From Thermoproteota archaeon (GTDB lineage: Archaea > Thermoproteota > Thermoprotei_A > Sulfolobales > Desulfurococcaceae), in the NCBI GenBank assembly GCA_030550615.1, contig JAUQPA010000006.1, forward strand, positions 1 to 47,807: a stretch of 47,807 bases of DNA. The letters are read 5' to 3'. The position numbers and the translations under genes are program-made. The notes beneath the pieces are model-generated. The model saw only the letters and a list, made by a program, of their open reading frames with translations, was not told the DNA's origin and ran no database searches. This document shows, in pieces, positions 42,422 to 47,807 of this stretch. How positions within the stretch are numbered: the stretch's first letter is position 1; each line of letters starts with the position of its first letter.

Positions 42422-42774
42422 GATCTAGTATTGTTTTAAATCCCTATGAACTAATCTACATGATTACTTTGATAACAGGCTTCACTACAATAGTGCTTGC
42501 TCTATTATACTATGCTCTGAAATCCAAGGAAGCCAGAGTTACAACTGTTTACCTATCAGGAGAATCTGAAAGCGTTATAGCGTCGATTACACCTAGTATT
42601 GCATCTTTGTATTGGGGATTTATGAAAAAGTTCGCCAGATCGATATATAGAGTTCTAGTGGAGAAAATTCACACTGGTAGTTTACATGATTGGTTTAAGT
42701 TTATATCCTCGTGGTTTTCAATACTATTGATTACCGCTATTATAGTATTTATATTAACTCTGCTTGTGAGGTGA
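42418..42774 (+). CDS. mbhI: Hydrogenase membrane subunit MbhI
   Basis: 118 residues with an N-terminal helix, an amphipathic middle (YWGFMKKFARSIYRVLVEKI) and a C-terminal helix. This fits MbhI, the lateral-helix subunit joining the antiporter and hydrogenase modules. Assignment rests mainly on position between mbhH and mbhM and on this layout. Confidence 0.72.
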   Translation: MRSSIVLNPYELIYMITLITGFTTIVLALLYYALKSKEARVTTVYLSGESESVIASITPSIASLYWGFMKKFARSIYRVLVEKIHTGSLHDWFKFISSWFSILLITAIIVFILTLLVR

Positions 42775-42781
42775 GTTGGCT

Positions 42782-43759
42782 ATGAACATAATTGAGATAA
42801 CGTTCAGTATATTAGTTTTCCCAGGCTTACTGTTCTTGATTTCGCTGGCTTTTTTCACGCAATACATTGTAAGAAAACTAAGTGCAAGATACCAGAAGAG
42901 AATGGGTCCGAGCTATGTGGGACCATATGGCATTCTACAGCCGTTTTTTGATTTTGTAAAATTACTGAGAATCAAGGAAATTGTTGGAACAAAATATAGT
43001 ATGATACGTGTAGCAGAGTTTTCTCTGATATTGGGAATAGCATTCATCGTTTCTTCTACTCTACTGCTTCCTCTGAGTCCATATAACTTAGTTAGCGAAT
43101 TTGATATACTGATATTCTTCTATATGACGAGCATTATGCCTTTATTTATGCTGGTTCTGGCAGCTCTCTCAATGCCCAACCCCTACACCAATATCGGTGT
43201 TTCAAGATTACTCTCAATAGTAACAATTGCTGAGCCAGCGTATTTCGCTAGTTTAATTGTTCCGGTTTATCTCGCTACACGCGGTAAAATACCTTTCATG
43301 AGTATAAGTAAAGCATATGCATATGTTCCTAGCTTATGGCTACAGGTAGCTACATTGGTGATAATGTTGCTCTCATTAATAGCTTACATTATAAGTATCC
43401 AGGTAAAAGCGATGTTTCCACCATTCAACATCCCGGAAGCAGAACAGGAGATTATTGCAGGCTTTGAAACAGAGTTCTCCGGACCAATACTAGCATTAGC
43501 GAGGTTGCTACATGACTTAGATCTCACGATAGCTCTTCTAGCAGGGGTATACATACTACTTGGGGGGCCAGCACCATATAGGCATTTCTCCATTGAAGGA
43601 GTAGTTGTATTAGTAGTGAAATATTTTGCACTATTATTCATAGTGGTAGCGGTGAAGAACGTAATGGGTCGATATAGAATTGAACAAGCATTAACCCAGA
43701 TCTTCAAGTACAGTCTAATACCAGCAATAATCTCCTCTATTCTCGCTTTGATGATATGA
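42782..43759 (+). CDS. mbhM: Hydrogenase membrane anchor MbhM (NuoH-like)
   Basis: 325 residues from ATG 42782 with GAGGTGAG upstream; TTG 42776 is in frame but earlier. About eight helices. NuoH-family signatures: RYQKRMGPSYVGPYGILQPF near residue 40 and FPPFNIPEAEQEIIAGFETEFSG near residue 215. It links the peripheral arm to the membrane arm. Last gene of the operon, convergent with the pilin-like gene 16 bases away. Confidence 0.92.
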   Translation: MNIIEITFSILVFPGLLFLISLAFFTQYIVRKLSARYQKRMGPSYVGPYGILQPFFDFVKLLRIKEIVGTKYSMIRVAEFSLILGIAFIVSSTLLLPLSPYNLVSEFDILIFFYMTSIMPLFMLVLAALSMPNPYTNIGVSRLLSIVTIAEPAYFASLIVPVYLATRGKIPFMSISKAYAYVPSLWLQVATLVIMLLSLIAYIISIQVKAMFPPFNIPEAEQEIIAGFETEFSGPILALARLLHDLDLTIALLAGVYILLGGPAPYRHFSIEGVVVLVVKYFALLFIVVAVKNVMGRYRIEQALTQIFKYSLIPAIISSILALMI

Positions 43760-43774
43760 AGTTACTTATAGTTT

Positions 43775-45019
43775 TCAATTCAAATTAAACCGTATATTAA
43801 TATAGACATTATCACCCGTGGTAATAATCTCTGCGCCTACTGCAACCACAACTTCACTATAACCATAATCCATCGGGTTTATAGTTAGGGAATATTCTCC
43901 AGCGAGAGGTCCATATGTTGAGTCCGTGCTATTATATGGCAAACTGTATGGAGGATATTGAGCTAGGAGAAATCTATTAAGCCACCCCGTATTCGAGCCC
44001 GAGTCTATTCGCGGCGGCGCAAGCGTTATTACATCGGTTACTTCGTTGAATGATGGATGTAAAACATATGCTACAATATTGACCCAAGTAGATGATAGTT
44101 CATTCGAGAATAACCTTATAAACGTTACGTTACAGTGGAAAGTAATATTTCTAGGGCTCGTTGATCTAACCCTGGCTAGTTTCACAGCCTGAACGTAAGC
44201 GTAGCCGGAGCCGTATACATTCAAGGATATGCTCCATGGCTTAATATAAAGAGTTTCATTCTCAATTCTCCAGTTAGGTGAAAGAGAAGTAAAATTATAC
44301 AGAGTTATAAATGAATAGTAGTATGCATTGTAGTATGAAACGTAATTAGTGGTAACCGCGATATTGCAGGCGTATAAATCAGGAGCACCTTGGCAAGCAA
44401 TAGGACCTCGATTAATCAAATCATTAACTTTTTCAAGAGAAACTCTTCCTACGAGAACTTTGTAACCAACACCACTTAAAACCTGAACATCATGATAATT
44501 ATTGGCGAGATCACCTGTTTCAGTTGAATTTATTGACGCTAAATACTTCACCAGCTCTTCATCAATAAACACTTTGTTCTTAATGTAATCAGGTGCCGTC
44601 GATAAATTTGGATCTAGTTTAGGCACGTAGTAATACACTATGCCGTTCTTAGATATCACCATTAGAACAACAGGGTCTAGGGGCTTTGGAATCTCAATAC
44701 TAAACGAGCTAGTGACTATTGTATTTACATACCTGTCGAAAAGAATGTTTCCGCTTAGATCTCTAATTACTATTTCTTCGATATTTACTGGGATATATGG
44801 ATATATCGTCAACTTAATGAAGCTTTCGTTGACGTAACTTAGTGATAATACCGGTGGATAATTAACGTAATATATTTTCTCCAAGTTATTGTTGAACTGA
44901 TCATTCATACTCTTGCTCGAATTATAAATATTCGTGTAAAATCCAAGCATAATGCTTACTATCAGGATAATTGCTAAATACGCTCCAATTATTGACTCAA
45001 CTCCACGCAATTTCAACAT
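43775..45019 (-). CDS. Type IV pilin-like surface protein with large ectodomain
   Basis: 414 residues from ATG 45019 (upstream GTG and TTG codons are possible). The N terminus LKLRGVESIIGAYLAIILIV looks like an archaeal class III prepilin peptide, with cleavage after the RG of LRGVES followed by a hydrophobic assembly helix. The remaining 380 residues are predicted mostly beta, rich in Tyr, Ser, Asn and Thr. Many N-x-S/T sequons (NES, NST, NFT, NET, NIT, NVT) suggest heavy N-glycosylation outside the cell. No close family is recognised. TTAATTAAAA (45037-45046) puts transcription start close to the ATG, so the mRNA may be leaderless. An S-layer- or adhesin-associated pilin is an alternative description. 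Confidence 0.68.
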   Translation of the reverse strand: MLKLRGVESIIGAYLAIILIVSIMLGFYTNIYNSSKSMNDQFNNNLEKIYYVNYPPVLSLSYVNESFIKLTIYPYIPVNIEEIVIRDLSGNILFDRYVNTIVTSSFSIEIPKPLDPVVLMVISKNGIVYYYVPKLDPNLSTAPDYIKNKVFIDEELVKYLASINSTETGDLANNYHDVQVLSGVGYKVLVGRVSLEKVNDLINRGPIACQGAPDLYACNIAVTTNYVSYYNAYYYSFITLYNFTSLSPNWRIENETLYIKPWSISLNVYGSGYAYVQAVKLARVRSTSPRNITFHCNVTFIRLFSNELSSTWVNIVAYVLHPSFNEVTDVITLAPPRIDSGSNTGWLNRFLLAQYPPYSLPYNSTDSTYGPLAGEYSLTINPMDYGYSEVVVAVGAEIITTGDNVYINIRFNLN

Positions 45020-45100
45020 CACCAATCAATGACATGTTTTAATTAATAGGAGAGTTCAGCGAAAATAACTAGATAACAAATAGAAAAATGAAAATTCTTC

Positions 45101-46174
45101 CTAGTATTCTACCTTAAACTTCAAAATACCTGCTATACCATTGAATGTTTTATTAAACCAATCTGATTCGGGGAGATCATCGCTTATAATAACCGTTTTT
45201 ACTCCTTTTTGAGAAGCAAGCTCCAGCCATTGGTTTACATCTTCTCTTGTTTCACCTATGAGAAGAGTTTTCAGTAATCCTTGTTCAAGTGCTAATTTTA
45301 CTTCTTCGTCACCGTAAACTATTAATCCATCGTCTTTAGCTAGGTGGTATTTAAACTCCTCGAGCTGTTTCATTGAATCAGCGTATTCATATTCTTTTAG
45401 TAGATCTCCCGCTTTACTTATTAATTCTCTTAAACCTACTTCACCTTGGTATGATACATCAATTATCTCTGGTGCTATTATTTGCTTAAGCCTGTAATCT
45501 AGGTAGTTCCCCTGTATAAAATCCTGTTTAGCGTAGCCAGGTCCACCTATAATCAACGTCTTGAGTTTACCCTGCTCATATAGGGGCAGAAATATGTTGT
45601 TAGCGTGTTCACCAACTTTCTTGTAGAAGTCCTCTACCATTTGCTCAATAATTCTATCAAATCTTCTCTGACTCTGGCCTCCTTTGTGGTGTTTACCTGG
45701 AATATATGCTTCCAGTTCCTCCACTACTTCAAGTCTATTACCTTTTAGTAATCCTATTGTAGCGGCATCTCTTTCAATTATTAGTAATCCCGCAATATTG
45801 CTCTCGGTAACCATGTCCTCGAGGAACTCGGTGTGGAAATACTTATCAGTTCTATAGAAGAACACCTGGACTTTCTCCGGTGGAACGAGCATTATGACTG
45901 TTGATTCATAAGTATCCGGGTTCATTCCAGCAAATAATACTAAGCCGTTATCAGGTACTTTGGGTATCTTGCTTAGTCTATCGTATGCTACGCTGAGCGC
46001 CCATGTTACTGCATTACGTGTTTTCTTCAATTTAATGTTCTCGGCAACCGCTGATTCCTGTCTTAGTAATGCTAGAACATCACTTATGGGTCTACCTGGA
46101 GGGATGTAGAGACTAAGTAGTATTGTTGCATGCGCTCTCCATTTCTTAAGTTCCTTGATGATCTCACGTAGCAT
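45101..46174 (-). CDS. prf1: Peptide chain release factor aRF1
   Basis: 357 residues in the uninterrupted frame from ATG 46174; the true N terminus is probably 17 residues longer through a +1 frameshift (see 46175-46229). aRF1 reads all three stop codons and releases the peptide. Seen: stop-codon loop NIKL at 46-49 (family NIKS; NIKL is, from memory, usual in crenarchaea), LRQESAVAENIKLKKTR around it, and GGQ at 165-167 (GKHHKGGQSQRRF). The C-terminal domain lacks the zinc-ribbon cysteines of some euryarchaeal homologues. The ATG at 46174 has no SD, and upstream codons continue a normal aRF1 helix. Confidence 0.93.
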   Translation of the reverse strand: MLREIIKELKKWRAHATILLSLYIPPGRPISDVLALLRQESAVAENIKLKKTRNAVTWALSVAYDRLSKIPKVPDNGLVLFAGMNPDTYESTVIMLVPPEKVQVFFYRTDKYFHTEFLEDMVTESNIAGLLIIERDAATIGLLKGNRLEVVEELEAYIPGKHHKGGQSQRRFDRIIEQMVEDFYKKVGEHANNIFLPLYEQGKLKTLIIGGPGYAKQDFIQGNYLDYRLKQIIAPEIIDVSYQGEVGLRELISKAGDLLKEYEYADSMKQLEEFKYHLAKDDGLIVYGDEEVKLALEQGLLKTLLIGETREDVNQWLELASQKGVKTVIISDDLPESDWFNKTFNGIAGILKFKVEY

Positions 46175-46229
46175 TTGTTTATCTACTCTCAGTTTCTCTA
46201 ATTGTTCCTCACTATAGCTAAAAACTCAT
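46175..46229 (-). other. 5' segment of the aRF1 gene with candidate +1 frameshift at TTTTT-AG
   Basis: On the minus strand ATG (46229-46227) is followed by AGT TTT TAG, so the direct frame stops after three codons. Skipping one T (the run is 46224-46220) gives ATG AGT TTT AGC TAT AGT GAG GAA, which reads on in frame through EEQLEKLRVDKQ into the main aRF1 frame with no stop. That stretch matches the extra N-terminal helix expected in aRF1. In the main frame a TGA at 46228-46226 blocks any earlier start, and no ATG, GTG or TTG lies between it and 46174. SD-like GGAGG and GAGGT stand upstream of ATG 46229. Confidence 0.7.
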
Positions 46230-46272
46230 GACCTCACTCCTCCTTAAACACATCCATGGAGTAGTTTTAAAA
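46230..46272 (-). promoter_or_regulatory. Promoter and leader of the aRF1 gene
   Basis: TTTTAAAA at 46272-46265 (minus strand) predicts a transcription start near 46242. The leader of about 13 bases reads GAGGAGTGAGGTC immediately before ATG 46229, making that ATG the first and best-supported start codon. Confidence 0.55.
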
Positions 46273-46380
46273 CATGAAGCACCTTAAATACTTCCACCGT
46301 GCTAATAAATGTTTGTTAATAATGGGAGTATTTTAAGCTTAATTCTACGCTTGATCATAACTACTTCTTGGACTAATGTT

Positions 46381-46418
46381 TATTTAATGTAGATAGTATT
46401 CATAATCTAAGCTGGGGT
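46381..46418 (+). promoter_or_regulatory. Promoter and SD of the half-size EamA gene
   Basis: TATTTAA at 46381-46387 predicts a start near 46410. GGGGTG at 46414-46419 lies ten bases before ATG 46429. Divergent from the aRF1 promoter. Confidence 0.45.
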
Positions 46419-46428
46419 GTTTTTCACC

Positions 46429-46848
46429 ATGAATACATGGTTCATATACGCTTTATTAAGTGCACTGACAGCCGCATTGGCTACTATTTTCGCTAAAATA
46501 GGTTTGCAAAACGTGGATTCTATTACAGCTACAGCGCTTAGGTCAGTTATCATGATGATCTTGGCATTCGCGGTGCTATATTCATATAGGGGATTTGGAG
46601 ACTTATTCAAGCTTGCTCAACGAGAATACTTGTTCATAATATTAAGTGGAATAGCAGGCGGAGCATCATGGATTTTCTATTTTGCAGCTTTGCAGAGAGG
46701 AGAAGCAAGTAAAGTTGCGTTAATTGATAGATCGAGCATACTATTCGTAATTGCACTATCTGTCTTAGTTCTAAACGAGGAACTAACTATTAGAAAAGCA
46801 ATCGCAGCACTGCTGATCTTCACGGCTTTAGTAATACTTGTATTCTAA
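46429..46848 (+). CDS. Half-size EamA/DMT-family transporter
   Basis: 139 residues from ATG 46429; in-frame GTG 46417 is part of the SD. Four to five helices making a single EamA repeat: YALLSALTAALATIFAKIGL at the N terminus and the end-of-repeat pattern LIDRSSILFVIALSVLVLNEEL near residue 100. Single-repeat members must dimerise. Substrate unknown. Another, two-repeat EamA protein is at 2235-3116. Confidence 0.85.
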   Translation: MNTWFIYALLSALTAALATIFAKIGLQNVDSITATALRSVIMMILAFAVLYSYRGFGDLFKLAQREYLFIILSGIAGGASWIFYFAALQRGEASKVALIDRSSILFVIALSVLVLNEELTIRKAIAALLIFTALVILVF

Positions 46849-46957
46849 TCATTAATATCAGAACACGGATTCATCAATAGATTAGAATAACTACTGTGAT
46901 TCATGGTGGTTGCCCGTGTTATTTGCTTAGGTGTTTTTGATAATCTTAGGTATTGTA

Positions 46958-46978
46958 GCCAAGGGCTCCTCCCTTGCC
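46958..46978. repeat. Imperfect inverted repeat GCCAAGGG/CCCTTGCC
   Basis: Arms of eight bases (46958-46965 and 46971-46978) pair at seven positions around a five-base loop. It is the leftmost hairpin of the GC-rich region. IS200/IS605-type element ends carry such subterminal hairpins, but no transposase is seen. Confidence 0.5.
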
Positions 46979-47129
46979 ACCTACTCACTTGTTGCAAGGT
47001 TCCTCGACCTCATCAGGGACTTAGGATGAACTTCAGATGAAGAAGGGCTCGCAACTGTTTTGATGCGTTAGGTTTATGAAGGTTTTGTGGGGGTTTCTTC
47101 GTGATGAGGGCTCGAAGGGTGCTCATGAC

Positions 47130-47169
47130 CCCTGCGTGGAGTGGTAGGTGACCACGGTGAACCGCAGGG
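47130..47169. repeat. Nested hairpin CCCTGCG...CGCAGGG
   Basis: A perfect 7-bp outer stem (47130-47136 with 47163-47169) encloses a perfect 5-bp inner stem GTGGT-AGGTG-ACCAC (47141-47155). The nested arrangement suggests a folded RNA. Confidence 0.6.
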
Positions 47170-47181
47170 CAGAAGGCACAA

Positions 47182-47217
47182 CCCGCCCTAGGAAAACACA
47201 CAGAAACCTAGAGCGGG
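47182..47217. repeat. Long hairpin CCCGCCCTAGG/CCTAGAGCGGG
   Basis: Eleven-base arms (47182-47192 and 47207-47217) pair at ten positions; the loop is the A-rich AAAACACACAGAAA. Only 12 bases separate it from the nested hairpin to its left, consistent with one structured RNA. Confidence 0.65.
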
Positions 47218-47545
47218 AAACGGTGGCCTCTCCTCTCTCTAGCAAGGATTGTTCAAGCAGGTTCTACGGCTTCTTCTACAGCTTGATGCGATTCAATGCA
47301 AGCTTTCTCGTAAGTATCCTCCGTAATAAACTGTCGCTGACAATAGGCTTCTCCGATCACTTTAACCAATTTTTAGGTTTTGGAGACCATGTACACCGCG
47401 GTTTAGGGCCTCGTCATGCACGCGATGGAATGCCATTTATGCACCGCGATCAAACGCTCTTTTCCACCTCTAAGTAAGCTCGGAGAAGGTTGTGTAGAAT
47501 TAGATAAACATCGCCAAAAGTGAGGCACGAAGAAGGCTCAGATCC

Positions 47546-47570
47546 TGTTCGGAGGCTTTCTCGCCGAACA
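47546..47570. repeat. Hairpin TGTTCGG/CCGAACA
   Basis: A perfect 7-bp stem (47546-47552 with 47564-47570) around an 11-base loop, about 330 bases right of the previous hairpins. Function unknown. Confidence 0.5.
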
Positions 47571-47713
47571 TTAAGCAGACCTCTGATGATATCTCTTTGA
47601 ACTCTCCACGTAGTTGAACATAGGAAGAGGCGACCCTATGGAAAGAGAGGGAGAGAATTTGTAAAAGTAAAAGTTATAGAAAATAAAAATAAATTTATAA
47701 ATCGGAGGAAATT

Positions 47714-47807
47714 ATGAAACCGCGGGATAAAATCCAATACGTACTTTCAGCAGCAATACTTGTAACAATCGCAATAACATTCATCATATTTCCTCCTTCT
47801 CCTACCT
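47714..47807 (+). CDS. N terminus of a membrane-anchored or secreted protein (cut by window edge)
   Basis: ATG 47714 follows GGAGG at 47704-47708 and the frame stays open to the end (31 residues). A basic start (MKPRDK) is followed by a hydrophobic stretch (YVLSAAILVTIAITFIIF) and PPSPT, as in signal anchors of archaeal binding proteins or surface proteins. AT-rich upstream sequence could hold a TATA box (GTTATAGA near 47673-47680). Too little is visible to name the family. Confidence 0.6.
   Translation, partial: MKPRDKIQYVLSAAILVTIAITFIIFPPSPT

Larger units (their letters stand above)
46849..47713. other. Gene-free, GC-rich, hairpin-rich region
   Basis: 865 bases without a credible intact gene. 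GC rises to over half between about 46960 and 47280, well above the AT-rich neighbourhood. It contains several strong inverted repeats listed separately. Short frames exist, for example a 33-residue GTG frame at 46931-47032 reading AKGSSLATYSLVARFLDLIR and a 109-residue frame at 47148-47477, but they lack SDs and recognisable similarity. In AT-rich hyperthermophiles such local GC enrichment often marks a structured RNA. A decayed mobile element end is the main alternative. Confidence 0.55.

Noticed and set aside
43384-43707. 107-residue minus-strand frame within mbhM
   Set aside because: Antisense shadow of a clear NuoH-family gene; the same applies to the other frames opposite confident genes.
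46029-46040. NIKL in place of NIKS in aRF1 as a sign of changed stop-codon reading
   Set aside because: Crenarchaeal aRF1 proteins commonly show NIKL as far as I recall, so it is not unusual by itself.
47013-47201. 62-residue minus-strand frame
   Set aside because: Cysteine/histidine/proline-rich chance sequence opposite the hairpins, with no start signals.
46900-47300. RNase P RNA or SRP 7S RNA gene
   Set aside because: The conserved core sequences expected of either RNA were not found on either strand by eye.
47148-47477. 109-residue plus-strand frame in the hairpin-rich region
   Set aside because: No SD, no recognisable domain, and it spans the strong hairpins; composition fits chance reading of a GC-rich stretch.
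47580-47630. CTGATGA as box C of a further C/D sRNA
   Set aside because: No D, D' or C' boxes at suitable spacing follow.

Overview
The window looks like chromosomal DNA from a hyperthermophilic crenarchaeon of the Desulfurococcales type; a Staphylothermus-like organism is my best guess, by inference only. The evidence is a Cren7 chromatin protein, an ESCRT-III/Vps4-type (CdvB/CdvC) cell-division pair, archaeal-type ArgRS, PheS, PheT and aRF1, archaeal TATA boxes, GGTG-type Shine-Dalgarno (SD) motifs, AT-rich DNA, tungsten-cofactor genes and a membrane-bound [NiFe] hydrogenase. No intact insertion sequence, CRISPR array, rRNA or tRNA gene was seen.

Layout. Positions 1-7420 are on the minus strand: an aldehyde:ferredoxin oxidoreductase of the GAPOR type, then an overlapping run argS - EamA transporter - moeA - thiL (thiL is cut by the window edge). 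7615-12947 is a complete five-gene peptide/oligosaccharide ABC importer. 13000-16796 carries pheS, an RsmB/NOP2-type rRNA m5C methyltransferase and a radical-SAM-like protein. 16805-19630 (minus) pairs a CaiB/BaiF CoA-transferase with a gamma-glutamyltransferase-like protein and a 43-residue membrane peptide. 19935-22140 is cdvB-cdvC without cdvA beside it. A roughly 600-base spacer with a candidate box C/D sRNA precedes cren7 (22767). Then come a short glucan phosphorylase, a DUF4910-type aminopeptidase-like protein and pheT, whose conserved N terminus is reachable only from a non-AUG codon (ACG).

Positions 28050-33244 hold a second candidate C/D sRNA, a HAD phosphatase, moaB, a small HTH regulator, ogt, a DUF89 phosphatase and moaA-moaC-moaD/E (D and E fused). 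With moeA and the tungsto-enzyme this is most of a molybdopterin/tungstopterin pathway. hypF (33295) leads into a 13-gene operon (35703-43759) for a membrane-bound, Mrp-antiporter-linked [NiFe] hydrogenase. Its large subunit keeps all four nickel-binding cysteines and a cleavable C-terminal tail, so it should evolve hydrogen rather than reduce sulfur. Reduced ferredoxin from GAPOR-type reactions would be its natural electron donor, giving H2 and an ion gradient.

The right end has a pilin-like surface protein, aRF1 and a half-size EamA transporter. The last part is a gene-free, GC-rich, hairpin-rich stretch (46849-47713), followed by the start of a new membrane or secreted protein.

The most striking observation is at the 5' end of the aRF1 gene. 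The only start with an SD and correctly placed TATA box opens a three-codon frame ending in TAG right after a run of five T. A +1 shift there restores a normal aRF1 N terminus. This has the same logic as the autoregulatory frameshift of bacterial prfB, but here the factor is the archaeal one. A single-base sequencing error must be excluded first.
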